The notes under the pieces were generated by a model, which worked only from the letters and a program-made list of their open reading frames with translations, did not search any database and was not told where the DNA came from. Positions 35,155 to 43,956 of a stretch of DNA of 64,000 nt are shown one piece after another. Position 1 is the stretch's first letter. Each line of letters begins with the position of its first letter. Source of the DNA: UBA6623 sp965238125 (lineage in GTDB: Bacteria; Acidobacteriota; Terriglobia; Bryobacterales; UBA6623); assembly GCA_965238125.1 (NCBI GenBank), contig OZ250179.1, positions 2,542,001 to 2,606,000 on the forward strand, given 5' to 3'. The position numbers and the translations under genes were made by a program.

Positions 35155-35210
35155 GTGACCGGCTGAGAGCCGGTCACAACTGTTGGCGAGGACCGGCACG
35201 AGTGCCGGTC
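35155..35210. repeat. Two-hairpin repeat family A, undivided copy
   Basis: GTGACCGGCTGAGAGCCGGTCAC (23 bases at 35155-35177; stem of ten pairs), a 13-base spacer AACTGTTGGCGAG, then GACCGGCACGAGTGCCGGTC (35191-35210). It is the uninterrupted counterpart of 10301-10332 plus 12455-12478. Confidence 0.85.
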
Positions 35211-35272
35211 GCTACTGGTGCTTTCGACGTGTAGACTCGGTACAATCAAGCGCACTTGGAGGAGGGAATGCG

Positions 35273-35701
35273 ATGCGAAGATTGTTGAGTCGAGCCGGGG
35301 CGCTTGTTGCGGCTTTCGCGCTGGGCTTCTTGGCGGCCCATCCGGCGGAGTTTGGCGCGGTGGCGGCGTCGGCCGCTGCGAACGCCAGACCGGCTTACGT
35401 CATTGTGAGCGCCAAGATACCGCACCCGAACGAGTTGGGCCCTTATCGTGAGGCGGCGCTTCCGCTGGCGGAGAAAGCGGGAATGGAAGTCCTTGCGGCC
35501 GGCGACAGTGGTTCTTCGGTCCGTGTCTTGGAAGGCGAATGGCCCTACCAGGGTCGCTTGGTTGTGGAGAAGTTCGCGTCGATGGACGCGTTGCTGAGTT
35601 TCTGGAATTCGCCGGGATATCAGGCGGCGAAGAAGCTTCGCGAGGGGCATGTCGAGGTGAACTTCATCATCGCGGTCGAGCCGGAGGAGGATTCTCGGTA
35701 A
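35273..35701 (+). CDS. Secreted DUF1330-family protein
   Basis: 142 residues from ATG 35273; GGAGG lies 6-10 bases upstream. Signal peptide 1-36 (LVAAFALGFLAAHPAEFGAVAASAAA). The body is a small ferredoxin-like domain: AYVIVSAKIPHPNELGPYREAALPLAEKAG, RVLEGEWPYQGRLVVEKFASMDALLSFWNSPGYQAAKKLREG, VNFIIAVE, which is the DUF1330 pattern. Function unknown. It stands alone between hairpin repeats. Confidence 0.85.
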   Translation: MRRLLSRAGALVAAFALGFLAAHPAEFGAVAASAAANARPAYVIVSAKIPHPNELGPYREAALPLAEKAGMEVLAAGDSGSSVRVLEGEWPYQGRLVVEKFASMDALLSFWNSPGYQAAKKLREGHVEVNFIIAVEPEEDSR

Positions 35702-35762
35702 CCTTGCGGGCATGAGGCGATGCCGGTGCCGAAGAATGGACGCGGGTGCCGGCTACTGTGAA

Positions 35763-35816
35763 GACACGGCGGCACGAATGCCGCCGCGGCTCGCCTGGAG
35801 GCGCGCGCCACGTCGG
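35763..35816. repeat. Two-hairpin repeat family B (copy 1)
   Basis: CGGCGGCACGAATGCCGCCG then GGCTCGCCTGGAGGCGCGCGCC and CACGTCG. Other copies at 38137 and 63880 keep the pairing with different stem sequences. Confidence 0.75.
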
Positions 35817-35827
35817 GCTTTCTAGCG

Positions 35828-37933
35828 CTAGCGCGCCGCGCTTAGGTCGGGCAGGAAGTTTTCCATGACCCAGACGTCGGTTTTCCATTGGCCGGCGACG
35901 TAGGCGATGCGGTCGCCTTCGGGGTGAACGCGGACGCTACCCCAGCGAAAGCCGGTTAGGCCCAATTTTTCCGGGACGCCGCCGTTGACCGAGACTCTCC
36001 AGAGTTCAGCATCAGGCCTGCCGAGCTTGTTGTAGTAGAGATAGCGGCCGTCGCGAGACCACTCCAAGCCACTGATGCCGACTTCCTCGTACGCCCCCTT
36101 GATTTCGAGTACTGTCTTAGGCGAACCGCCGGCGACCGGCATCACATACAAGACATTCGCAAGCTCACTACGGCCGAAGGCGAGTTGAGATCCGTCCCGA
36201 GACAGCGCCAAGTTGCCAACCGGATGGTCTTCATCGCGGTACAACACTTGCTCTTCTCCGCTTTCGAGGTCGCGGGCGCGAATCTCCGAGGCGTCGGTAC
36301 GGGGCCAGAAGTTGCTGGTGTAGAAGATTCGCTCACCGTCGAGCGACCAGACTCCGATGGGGCGAGAGCCGGGACGATCGATGGGGATACGGTCGACCGC
36401 GCCGGTTTCGACGTCAATCCGAGCGATGGCCCAGCGTTCCTTGATGTCACCACCGGTTGCCAAGAGCGACTCGCCGTCGGGGGCCCAGCGAAGGTGATTC
36501 ATTCTGGCATCGATTCGAAATTCCCAGTCGAGCACCCGTTCGCGGCCGGTTTCGAGCGAGAGAAGAATGAGGCCGGGTACGCCGAAGAGATCGTTCGCGG
36601 ACTGCCTCATTGAAAAGTAGGCGAGCCGGCGGCCGTCCGGCGACCAGGCGGGCGAAACGTTGGCGCCCATGAAGCGGCGGCTTGCCAATTTGGGATCGCC
36701 CACGGCCTTGCCGGTGGTGGGGTCGAGCGTCGCCAAGTAGATATCTTTCATGCCCGAGGAAACGCCGTAGTAGAACGCGCCGCTTGCCGTCAGTCCCATC
36801 GGCTGAACTCCTCCCAAATTCCGTTTGACGAGTTGAGGAAGGCCGCTAGGCTTGCCGTCGTTGACGCCGATGAGCCAGACGCTGAAATCTCCGGTGCGGT
36901 TGCTCGCGAACAGCACCGAACTACTGTCGGGGGCCCATCCCAGCATTAAGTCCTCGCCGTCGAGATCGACCAGCGTCGCCTCGCGGCTGCCGTCGGCGGC
37001 CAGGATGAAAATGTCACGCTGCTTGGCGTCTTCGCGGGGCAGAAAATCGTAGGCGATGTACTTTCCGTCGGGTAAGATTCTTCCTTGCGGCCAGCTCCAA
37101 CCGAAGGATTTCAGGACCCGGACGTCTCCGTCTTCGACGGAAACGAAAGCTAACTGTGAGGTGTTTTCTTTTGTCTCAAACACGGTCAGAATTTCCTTCC
37201 CGTCCGGGGTCCAGCCGATGGGATCCAGGTAAGGCGTTTGATCGTTGGCGTAGACGATGACGGGTTCCGAGGGACCGGGGCCCGCGCCGACCTCGACGAC
37301 ACGGAGGTCATAGTGTCCCTCGGGACAGCAGAAGGAATAGGCAACGTGGTTGCCGCTCGGCGAGACAACGGATTTGTAGGCAAACTGAACCGGCTCGTTC
37401 CAATTTCCATCGTTGGTAAGACGGCGATTCTCTCCGGTTTCGAGATCGTGGAGGGCGAGATTGCCGGTTTCCCAATGGCTGTAGGAGAGGAACGCGCCTT
37501 GAGGAGAAGGCCCGCCGTGGAAGTCGGCCTCGGCCTCATTCCAAACTTGGCGTACGACGATGCCGGACCTTTCCTCGGCGAGTGCTTCCTCGGGACCGAA
37601 TCGCGGGCCGTTGCCGACCGAGATGAGTGAGAGCAGTAAAACGAGGGCAAAGGCGATCGAGGGCAGAGGCTTTCTCCAAGGAGGTGCCGGCGGGCGCTCG
37701 GCGGCGGGGCTGCGGGAGTTGCGCCAAGCGTCGAGTTCGCTCGGGTAGCCGTAGACGGAGCTCCGCGATCGGTGACGGTGGCGATGGATCGGCAAGCCCT
37801 CGCTATCCTCCCAACGCTTGGCCGTTCGGACGTTGCGTTGGAGGTAGTTGGCGATTTCCTTCCAAGATTCGAGGGGTTGCTCTTTCGTGGATTCCTTGGT
37901 GGAATCGGTCTGAGGATGGGTGTCGGAAGGCAT
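35828..37933 (-). CDS. Membrane-bound HTH / beta-propeller (PD40, TolB-like) protein
   Basis: 701 residues from ATG 37933, preceded by AGGAG at 37945-37949 (minus strand); a longer reading to 38020 is rejected on that ground. Residues about 20-75 form an excisionase/MerR-like helix-turn-helix (ESWKEIANYLQRNVRTAKRW, then EGLPIHRH, and SELDAWRNS). One membrane helix follows (PSIAFALVLLLSLISV, about residue 95). The rest is a TolB/WD40-type propeller with repeated SPDG/APDG segments (SPSGNHVAYSF, TPDGKEIL, SPDGRRLAYFS, SRDGSQLAFG, SRDGRYLYYN). This architecture is typical of Acidobacteriota and absent from most phyla; its regulatory role is unproven. Confidence 0.88.
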   Translation of the reverse strand: MPSDTHPQTDSTKESTKEQPLESWKEIANYLQRNVRTAKRWEDSEGLPIHRHRHRSRSSVYGYPSELDAWRNSRSPAAERPPAPPWRKPLPSIAFALVLLLSLISVGNGPRFGPEEALAEERSGIVVRQVWNEAEADFHGGPSPQGAFLSYSHWETGNLALHDLETGENRRLTNDGNWNEPVQFAYKSVVSPSGNHVAYSFCCPEGHYDLRVVEVGAGPGPSEPVIVYANDQTPYLDPIGWTPDGKEILTVFETKENTSQLAFVSVEDGDVRVLKSFGWSWPQGRILPDGKYIAYDFLPREDAKQRDIFILAADGSREATLVDLDGEDLMLGWAPDSSSVLFASNRTGDFSVWLIGVNDGKPSGLPQLVKRNLGGVQPMGLTASGAFYYGVSSGMKDIYLATLDPTTGKAVGDPKLASRRFMGANVSPAWSPDGRRLAYFSMRQSANDLFGVPGLILLSLETGRERVLDWEFRIDARMNHLRWAPDGESLLATGGDIKERWAIARIDVETGAVDRIPIDRPGSRPIGVWSLDGERIFYTSNFWPRTDASEIRARDLESGEEQVLYRDEDHPVGNLALSRDGSQLAFGRSELANVLYVMPVAGGSPKTVLEIKGAYEEVGISGLEWSRDGRYLYYNKLGRPDAELWRVSVNGGVPEKLGLTGFRWGSVRVHPEGDRIAYVAGQWKTDVWVMENFLPDLSAAR

Positions 37934-38136
37934 TGTGGTCGCTCCTATTCGAAAGGGGGTCGGACAGGTGAAATATCGGTCTGCAAGGATGATCGTAGGT
38001 CGGTTTCGGGATCGGTGCAAGCGTCATGTGGGGACAGGACAGGGATGGCACCAAATGCCCGATGTGGGGGCCTGCTTTTTTGGGGTTGGGGAGGGCTTGG
38101 GTGAGGTGATTTAGGGAGACCGGATTGCCGCGAAAG

Positions 38137-38195
38137 AAGACATGTCGGGCTCGAAAGCCCGACACGGCTCGCCTGGAGGCGCGCGCCACGTCGGA
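38137..38195. repeat. Two-hairpin repeat family B (copy 2)
   Basis: TGTCGGGCTCGAAAGCCCGACA followed by CGGCTCGCCTGGAGGCGCGC and CACGTCG, sitting directly after the SDR stop codon, where it may act as a transcription terminator or mRNA stabiliser. Confidence 0.75.
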
Positions 38196-38196
38196 A

Positions 38197-38949
38197 TCAA
38201 TACGTCGCGCGGCCGCCGCTGACGTCGTAGACTTGGCCGGTGACGAAGGAGCAGTCGGGGCTTGCCAGGAAATGCACGACGGCAGCGACTTCTTCGATGG
38301 TGCCGGTGCGGCCTCGCGGGATGCGGGAGGTCATGTACTCGACTTGGTCTTGGGTGAGCTGGTCGAGGATCGGGGTGCGGATGACCGTCGGGGTGACGGC
38401 GTTGACGCAGATGTTCTGCGTAGCGACCTCCTTGGCCATGGACTTCGACATGGCGATCACTCCGGCCTTCGACGCCGAATAGGCCGTCATGTTGGGGTTG
38501 CCTTCCTTGCCGGCCAGCGAGGCGATGTTGACGACCCGCCCGTAGTCTTGCTCGCGCATGTGGGGCATGACGGCGCGGCAGCACAGGAAGACGCCGCTCA
38601 GGTTGACGCGGATGACGCTTTCCCAGTCTTCGTCGGTCTGCTCCCAGACCGGCGCGGCGCGGCCGGCAATGCCGGCGTTGTTGATCAGGATGTCGATCTT
38701 GCGACCGCGCTCGACGACGGTCTTCACGGCGGCTTGGACCGAAGCGTTATCGGAGACGTCGAGGGCGACGGGGTAGGCTTTCGCGCCGCCGGCTGTCAGT
38801 TTTTCGGCGACTTCACCCGCTTTGTCGAGCGCTAGGTCGGCTACAGCAACTTCGGCGCCGGCGCCGGCGAGACGAGAGGCGATGCCCTCGCCGATGCCTT
38901 GAGCGGCGCCGGTGACGAGGGCGGTTTGCCCGGAAAGATCGAAATTCAT
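38197..38949 (-). CDS. Short-chain dehydrogenase/reductase
   Basis: 250 residues. NAD(P)-binding TGAAQGIG (about residues 14-21), NNAG at ILINNAGIAG, catalytic Ser in NIASLAG, and YSASK with catalytic Tyr and Lys (AYSASKAGVIAMSKSMAKE), then the C-terminal VTGQVYDVSGGRATY. Classical FabG-like length. The acid in VADLALDK after strand 2 favours NAD over NADP, but this is weak. Its ATG overlaps the rplI stop (ATGA), so it is co-translated with the ribosomal protein cluster. Substrate unknown; sugar or acyl dehydrogenase are both possible. Confidence 0.92.
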   Translation of the reverse strand: MNFDLSGQTALVTGAAQGIGEGIASRLAGAGAEVAVADLALDKAGEVAEKLTAGGAKAYPVALDVSDNASVQAAVKTVVERGRKIDILINNAGIAGRAAPVWEQTDEDWESVIRVNLSGVFLCCRAVMPHMREQDYGRVVNIASLAGKEGNPNMTAYSASKAGVIAMSKSMAKEVATQNICVNAVTPTVIRTPILDQLTQDQVEYMTSRIPRGRTGTIEEVAAVVHFLASPDCSFVTGQVYDVSGGRATY

Positions 38950-39614
38950 GATTGGGCGGGTGCTTCGGCGTCGTCGTCTTCAGAAGCGGCGTCGTCTTCG
39001 GGTTCCGCGTCAGCCGCATCGTCGGCGGCGGCGGAGTCTTCCGTGACGGCTTCGGACTCGCTCGAGGCATCTGCTCCGGATGTTTCTTCGGATGCTGTTT
39101 CGGCTGAGGCTTCAGGGCTTTCCGCCTCTTCGGCGGGCTCATCCACTTGATCGGCTTCGTGTTCACGACCCTCGGCGAGGACGCGGACCTTGATCGGCAG
39201 ATCGATGTCGCGATGCAGGTGCACCTTGACGTCGTGCTCGCCGACCATGCGGATCGGCCGGTCGACCAGGATCTTGTGGCGGTCCACCGCGTAACCGAGT
39301 TTTTCGATTTCGGCGGCAATGTCGCGCGAGGTCACGGAACCGAACAATTGATCGGCTTCGCCGGCGCGGGCGACAATCCGAATCGTGAGCCCGGAAAGAA
39401 CCTCGGCCAATTTCTCGGCGTCACCGCGCAATCGCGCGGCTTCGCGGTCGGCCGCCGCTCGCATTTGACCGATCTGGCTCTTATTAGCCGCCGTCGCTGG
39501 AATGGCGAGCTGCTTAGGGTAAAGATAGTTGCGGGCGTACCCGGGCGCGACGCGTACGACGTCGCCCTTCGAGCCCAACTTCAAAATCTCATCAGTGAGA
39601 ATGACATCCACCAT
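38946..39614 (-). CDS. rplI: 50S ribosomal protein bL9 with acidic C-terminal extension
   Basis: 222 residues; usual length is near 150. Residues 1-148 are L9: VDVILTDEILKLGSKGDVVRVAPGYARNYLYPKQLAIPAT and the C-terminal RNA-binding domain with LFGSVTSRDIAAEIEKLG and VKVHLHRDID. Residues about 150-222 are Glu/Ala/Ser/Asp-rich (VDEPAEEAESPEASAETASE and on), low complexity. Last ribosomal gene of the rpsF-rpsR-rplI cluster. Confidence 0.96.
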   Translation of the reverse strand: MVDVILTDEILKLGSKGDVVRVAPGYARNYLYPKQLAIPATAANKSQIGQMRAAADREAARLRGDAEKLAEVLSGLTIRIVARAGEADQLFGSVTSRDIAAEIEKLGYAVDRHKILVDRPIRMVGEHDVKVHLHRDIDLPIKVRVLAEGREHEADQVDEPAEEAESPEASAETASEETSGADASSESEAVTEDSAAADDAADAEPEDDAASEDDDAEAPAQS

Positions 39615-39647
39615 CGTTGTCGGTCCTTTATTTCGCGGGGAACCCGG

Positions 39648-40163
39648 CTAGGATTTCTCTTCCACCTTTTCCACCTTCGGGGCCGTCACCGAGTCGCGGT
39701 CGCCGGCGAACGGCAGCAAGGCGATGTTGCGGGCGCGCTTAATAGCAATCTTGAGCTTGCGTTGGTGCATGGCACTGAGGCCGGTATGGCGGCGCGGCAG
39801 AATCTTTCCGCGATCGCCGATGAATTGTTTCAGCGTCTGGGCGTCCTTGTAATTGATGTCGTCGATCTTGTTGACGCTGAAAAAGTCGACTTTCTTGCGT
39901 CGAAAAAACCGACGACCGCCGGGACGTCCTCCGCGGGGGCGGTCACGGGGTCCGCGGTCTCCGCGGGGAGGCGGGCGATCGCCGCCGCGACCGTCGCCTT
40001 GCGAGCGGGGCGTAGCGGCCGCGGGGGCATCGGCCTTGTGAGCGGGGGCTTCCGGGGCGCCCTCGGCTTTTGCTTCGCCGGCAGCCGGTTTTGCTTCAGC
40101 GACGGGGGCGGGCGCGGTTTTGGCTTTCGGCCCGGCTTCGGGGGTATTCTCTTGTTCAGCCAT
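39648..40163 (-). CDS. rpsR: 30S ribosomal protein bS18 with long N-terminal extension
   Basis: 171 residues against the usual 75-90. The C-terminal 80 residues are S18 (VDFFSVNKIDDINYKDAQTLKQFI, GKILPRRHTGLSAMHQRKLKIAIKRARNIALLPF). The N-terminal 85 are Ala/Pro/Glu/Lys then Gly/Arg/Asp-rich (RGGDRPPPRGDRGPRDRPRGG), probably disordered and RNA-contacting. The first ATG with a GGAGG upstream (near 40170) supports the long form. Confidence 0.95.
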   Translation of the reverse strand: MAEQENTPEAGPKAKTAPAPVAEAKPAAGEAKAEGAPEAPAHKADAPAAATPRSQGDGRGGDRPPPRGDRGPRDRPRGGRPGGRRFFRRKKVDFFSVNKIDDINYKDAQTLKQFIGDRGKILPRRHTGLSAMHQRKLKIAIKRARNIALLPFAGDRDSVTAPKVEKVEEKS

Positions 40164-40184
40164 GATTCCTCCGTGATTTCCTTG

Positions 40185-40613
40185 TTAGCTTGCCGGCTGG
40201 GCGGGAGCAGCGGGAGCGGCGGGTCGCGCGCGATCCGAGCGTCCGGGCCGCTCATCGCGGTCGCCCTTCTTGGCCGCGCGCTGTTCGCGTTTCGCGCGAA
40301 GTTTCTCGACCCGCTTCAAGTCCTCATCAATTCGGACGGTCAGGTACTTGATCACGATGTCGGTCACCTTGAGGCGACGCTCGATTTCCTTCGAAAGCCC
40401 GGCATTGGACTCGACGGAGTATTGAACCAGAATGTAATGCCCCTCCCTGTACCGTTTGACGCGATAGGCGAGCCTGCGCTTGCCCCATCGCTCGACTTTG
40501 TCGATCGTTCCCTGTCCTTCTTTTATGGTCGTTGTGACTTGGTCAATCGTGGCGTCAATTTCTTCATCCGGGGCTTCCGGACGAAGGATGAATATCGTTT
40601 CGTAAATTCTCAT
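40185..40613 (-). CDS. rpsF: 30S ribosomal protein bS6
   Basis: 142 residues. MRIYETIFILRPEAPDEEIDATIDQV, then GKRRLAYRVKRYREGHYILVQYS and VTDIVIKYLTVRID are the S6 core. The tail of about 40 residues is Arg/Ala/Asp-rich (KREQRAAKKGDRDERPGRSDRARPAAP). Start overlaps the pth stop by four bases. Confidence 0.96.
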   Translation of the reverse strand: MRIYETIFILRPEAPDEEIDATIDQVTTTIKEGQGTIDKVERWGKRRLAYRVKRYREGHYILVQYSVESNAGLSKEIERRLKVTDIVIKYLTVRIDEDLKRVEKLRAKREQRAAKKGDRDERPGRSDRARPAAPAAPAQPAS

Positions 40614-41260
40614 TTCGTTTCTTGCTCTCCATCGGCGCGACGGTTGATCTCCGTCATGGCCTTAGCGGCGCCGTCGGATAAATAGAGTCGAACCGCCTTG
40701 GCAGCCCGATCAAGAAAGTCATCCAACTGCTCTAAGCGTTCCTTTCCGAACGGACGCAGAACAAAGTCCGCGCCGTCACCATATGGGCGGCCGGGATCAA
40801 TCCCCAACCGCAATCTAGGGAACTCCTCGGTCCCCAGCTTGTCAATCACCGAGGCCACGCCGTTGTGGCCACCGGCCGATCCGCTGAGCCGCAGCCGCGG
40901 GGTTTCCCACGGCAGCGCCAACTCGTCGAAGATCAACAACAGGTCGCCGGGCTCGACTTCATAGCGAGCCAGCAACGCTTTCACGGGCCCTCCGCTGCGA
41001 TTCATAAACGACAGCGGCTTGGCCAACACGACGGGCCGTCCGGCGATTTCTCCCCGGCCGACCAAACTGTTTTCTTCCGGACGCGTGACCCGAATCGCTT
41101 CCTCGGAAGCCAGCCGGTCAATCGTCAAGAAGCCCAAATTATGCGGCGTCAGCCGATATTCGGGTCCCGGGTTTCCGAGCCCGATGATCAACAACGGCGC
41201 GCCGCGATCGGATCCCATCGGCATCGAGTCCCCGGTTCGGCGGCGCGAATCGTCCGGCAT
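40610..41260 (-). CDS. pth: Peptidyl-tRNA hydrolase
   Basis: 216 residues. LLIIGLGNPGPEYRLTPHNLGF contains the catalytic His (after Tyr-x3) and the asparagine binding the tRNA end, PLSFMNRSGGPV is the second conserved block, and FDELALPWETPRLRLSGSAGGHNGVASVIDKLGTEEFPRLRLGIDP the third. The N-terminal 20 residues before LLIIGLG are extra; a start at the second Met (12) or third is possible. Releases tRNA from stalled peptidyl-tRNA. In the family the position next to rplY is common. Confidence 0.95.
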   Translation of the reverse strand: MPDDSRRRTGDSMPMGSDRGAPLLIIGLGNPGPEYRLTPHNLGFLTIDRLASEEAIRVTRPEENSLVGRGEIAGRPVVLAKPLSFMNRSGGPVKALLARYEVEPGDLLLIFDELALPWETPRLRLSGSAGGHNGVASVIDKLGTEEFPRLRLGIDPGRPYGDGADFVLRPFGKERLEQLDDFLDRAAKAVRLYLSDGAAKAMTEINRRADGEQETK

Positions 41261-41293
41261 ACGAACGCCGACAAGGCGGCCGTTCGCCGGCCG

Positions 41294-41965
41294 TTACGAC
41301 TCGCTCTTGGCCTCTTCCTTGGGCTGCTCCGCCGCTTCGCCTTCGGCCGCGGGAGCCTCGGCGCCCTCGACGACCTCCTCTTCCTCGGCCTCCTCCTCCT
41401 TCTCGACCTTCGGCGCGATTACGTGGACGATCACGCGCTCGGGACGGCTCAAATAGCTGTAAGCCTCCACCTCGGGCAGATCGCTCACGCGAATCGCGTC
41501 TCCGATGTGTAGTTCGCTGATGTCGATCTCAATCGCCGAGGGAACCTCGAGCGGTAAGCAGTCGATCTCAATCTCGCGGCTGACGACTTCCACAAGCCCG
41601 GCCTGTTCCTTAACGCCCACCGCGACGCCGAGCGGCACGACCCGCACGCGAGCATGGACCTTCTTTTTGAGGTCGATGCGTTGTAAGTCGACGTGCAGCA
41701 AAGTTCCCCAGACGGGGTCGGCCTGCCAATCCACCGCCATGGCGGGCGATTGCTCGGCGCCGACCTTGAGATTCAGGATCTGGTTGTGTCCCGACGGCGA
41801 CTTGAGAAGGGTTGTCATCTTCTTGCTGTCGACGGTAACGGCGACGGCGTCCCGCCCCAAACCGTAGAGCACGCCGGGGACTGCGCCCCGCATGCGCAAA
41901 CGTCGCGCGGCGTTCTTTCCGCGCTCTTCGCGGATGCTTACTTCAAAATCCAGTTGGTCCCGCAA
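41294..41965 (-). CDS. rplY: 50S ribosomal protein bL25 / general stress protein Ctc
   Basis: 223 residues, the long (Ctc, TL5) form. N-terminal 5S-rRNA-binding domain: FEVSIREERGKNAARRLRMRGAVPGVLYGLG. C-terminal beta domain: DPVWGTLLHVDLQRIDLKKKVHARVRVVPLGVAVGVKEQAG and EIDISELHIGDAIRVSDLP. Ends in an acidic tail (EKEEEAEEEEVVEGAEAPAAEG). Between prs and pth, as in many bacteria. Confidence 0.95.
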   Translation of the reverse strand: MRDQLDFEVSIREERGKNAARRLRMRGAVPGVLYGLGRDAVAVTVDSKKMTTLLKSPSGHNQILNLKVGAEQSPAMAVDWQADPVWGTLLHVDLQRIDLKKKVHARVRVVPLGVAVGVKEQAGLVEVVSREIEIDCLPLEVPSAIEIDISELHIGDAIRVSDLPEVEAYSYLSRPERVIVHVIAPKVEKEEEAEEEEVVEGAEAPAAEGEAAEQPKEEAKSES

Positions 41966-42040
41966 AATCTCCTCCCGGAGTCTCGCTCCGAAATGCGTGC
42001 GGCCGGCTCACGGCCCGCGCTTGGTGCTCCGCGCGGTGGA

Positions 42041-43012
42041 TCAGAGAAAGAGTCGGCTTACCGATGTCTCTTCGTAAATCGATTCGATGGCGCCGGCCAA
42101 CATGGGGGCGACGCTGAGTTGGCGAATCTTGTCGGACGCCGCCGCTCTCGGCGACAGAGGTATCGAATCACTTACCACAAGCTCGCTAAGCTCCGACGCC
42201 TCAATGTGATCCAGAGCGTTGCCCGACAGCACCGGATGCGTGCAGCAGGCATATACCCCGAGCGCGCCCTGCTCCCGCAAAGCGGCCACCGCTTTTACTA
42301 GTGTACCCGCCGTATCCACCAAGTCGTCAACAATCAAGCAGGTTCTTCCCTTGACATCGCCGATGACGTGCATCACTTCGGCGACATTGACTTGCGAGCG
42401 GCGCTTATCGATAATCGCCAGCGGCGCGGCCAGTCTCTTGCCGTACGCCCGCGCCCGCTCGACACCGCCGGCGTCCGGGGAGATGACCGTCAAGTTGGGC
42501 AAATCCAGGGTCTTCAAATACACCACCATCACGGGCGCGGCGAAGAGATGATCGACCGGGACGTCGAAGAACCCTTGGATCTGGCCCGCGTGCAGGTCAA
42601 GCGATAGAACTCGATCGGCTCTGGCGGTGACGATCAGGTTGGCGACGAGTTTGGCCGAAATCGGCACGCGCGGCCTGTCTTTTCGATCTTGGCGGGAATA
42701 GCCGTAGTAGGGCATCACGGCGGTGATGCGCTTGGCCGAGGCTCGGCGCAGAGCGTCGGTCATCAGCAACAGTTCCATCAAATTGCGATCGACCGGGGTG
42801 CACGTGGGCTGCACGACAAAGACGTCCATGCCGCGGACGTTCTCTTTGATTTGGAGATAAATTTCGCCGTCGGAGAAGGTCTTGACCGAGCAGTCGCCCA
42901 GCGGAACGCCGAGCTCTTGGCAGATGTGTTCGCTCAACGCGGTGTTGGCGGAGCCGGTAAAGACGCGCAGGCGATCGAGCGGTTTTTCTCGCGCGGGCTG
43001 GGGTGAAGCCAT
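42041..43012 (-). CDS. prs: Ribose-phosphate pyrophosphokinase
   Basis: 323 residues. Makes PRPP from ribose 5-phosphate and ATP. Seen: RVFTGSANTALSEHICQELG, the ATP/metal region DVFVVQPTCTPVDRNLMELLLMTDALRRASAKRITAVMPYYGYSRQDRKDRPRVPISAKLVANL, LHAGQIQGFFDVPVDHLF, SPDAGGVERARAYGKRL, and the PRPP loop LIVDDLVDTAGTLVKA. Standard class I enzyme. Nine bases downstream of ispE. Confidence 0.97.
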   Translation of the reverse strand: MASPQPAREKPLDRLRVFTGSANTALSEHICQELGVPLGDCSVKTFSDGEIYLQIKENVRGMDVFVVQPTCTPVDRNLMELLLMTDALRRASAKRITAVMPYYGYSRQDRKDRPRVPISAKLVANLIVTARADRVLSLDLHAGQIQGFFDVPVDHLFAAPVMVVYLKTLDLPNLTVISPDAGGVERARAYGKRLAAPLAIIDKRRSQVNVAEVMHVIGDVKGRTCLIVDDLVDTAGTLVKAVAALREQGALGVYACCTHPVLSGNALDHIEASELSELVVSDSIPLSPRAAASDKIRQLSVAPMLAGAIESIYEETSVSRLFL

Positions 43013-43021
43013 GATGCCGAT

Positions 43022-43954
43022 TCAACCGTCGCGACGCCAGATCGAGCGGCAGGTCCGCCGATCGAGAGTCTTGACGACGCAAGTATTCCCCGGAAAAGCG
43101 CCCAGGGATTTTCGAGCCTCCAAAGCCGCCTTGCGAGCGCCGAAAACACCGAACAGAGCCGACCCGCTTCCCGACAGAAAGGCCGCTGACGCCCCTAACC
43201 GTAAGAGGCGCTGCTTCCAGATTCGCAGTTCGGGATGGGTCTCGAAAATGACGGATTCGAAGTCGTTCGGCGGCAACTCGGCGACGCTTGACGCCAGGAC
43301 GCCCTCAGGTCCGAAAATATTGGCGCGGAAACCACTTATGATATGTTGCCGACGCGCAACTGTCAATTCCGAACCCCTTTTCGAACGGCTCTCAGCGAGA
43401 CGACGGTACGCGTCGGGGGTCGAAATCCGGGACTCGGGGACGAGCAGCAACAACCAACGCCGAGGCGGATCGGGTAAGGGGTAGATTTCCTCGCCCCGAC
43501 CGATGCCGACGGCCGTGCCGCCGAGCAGAAAAAACGGTGCGTCGCTGCCGATTCGGGCGGCGATTTCATAGAGTAGCTGCGTGGAGGGCTGGGGGCGAAG
43601 CAAGAGCCTCAGGGCGGAGAGGACTGCGGCGGCGTCGCTCGACCCGCCGCCGAGGCCCGCGCCGGCTGGGATCCTCTTTTCGAGGGTGATGCGGACGCGG
43701 CCGGGATATTTCCCGGCGTCCAGCAGCATCCGTGCCGCTCGCGCCGCGAGATTATCGGAACCGGCGAATTCAGGGATGTCGCAATCGAGGGAGACTTGAT
43801 CCTTGCCGCGGCGGGTATAGGCAACGGAGAGGCGGTCGGCTAGGGATATGGTCTGGAAGACGGTCCGCAGCTCGTGGTAGCCGTCGCTTCGGCGTTCGAG
43901 GATGCGCAGTCCGAGATTGATCTTCGCCGGCGCCGACCCGCTGAGCGTGGGCAT
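43022..43954 (-). CDS. ispE: 4-diphosphocytidyl-2-C-methyl-D-erythritol kinase
   Basis: 310 residues. GHMP kinase of the non-mevalonate isoprenoid pathway. Begins SAPAKINLGLRILERRSDGYHELRTVFQ, with the ATP loop PAGAGLGGGSSDAAAVL and catalytic DAPFFLLGGTAVGIGRGE (Asp), ending GSALFGVFGARKAA. The classical neighbour of prs. Two bases separate it from the apt stop upstream. Confidence 0.96.
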   Translation of the reverse strand: MPTLSGSAPAKINLGLRILERRSDGYHELRTVFQTISLADRLSVAYTRRGKDQVSLDCDIPEFAGSDNLAARAARMLLDAGKYPGRVRITLEKRIPAGAGLGGGSSDAAAVLSALRLLLRPQPSTQLLYEIAARIGSDAPFFLLGGTAVGIGRGEEIYPLPDPPRRWLLLLVPESRISTPDAYRRLAESRSKRGSELTVARRQHIISGFRANIFGPEGVLASSVAELPPNDFESVIFETHPELRIWKQRLLRLGASAAFLSGSGSALFGVFGARKAALEARKSLGAFPGNTCVVKTLDRRTCRSIWRRDG

Positions 43955-43956
43955 GC

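Noticed and set aside
39147..40685. Open frame of 512 codons on the plus strand
   Set aside because: Runs antisense through rplI, rpsR and rpsF, which are certain.
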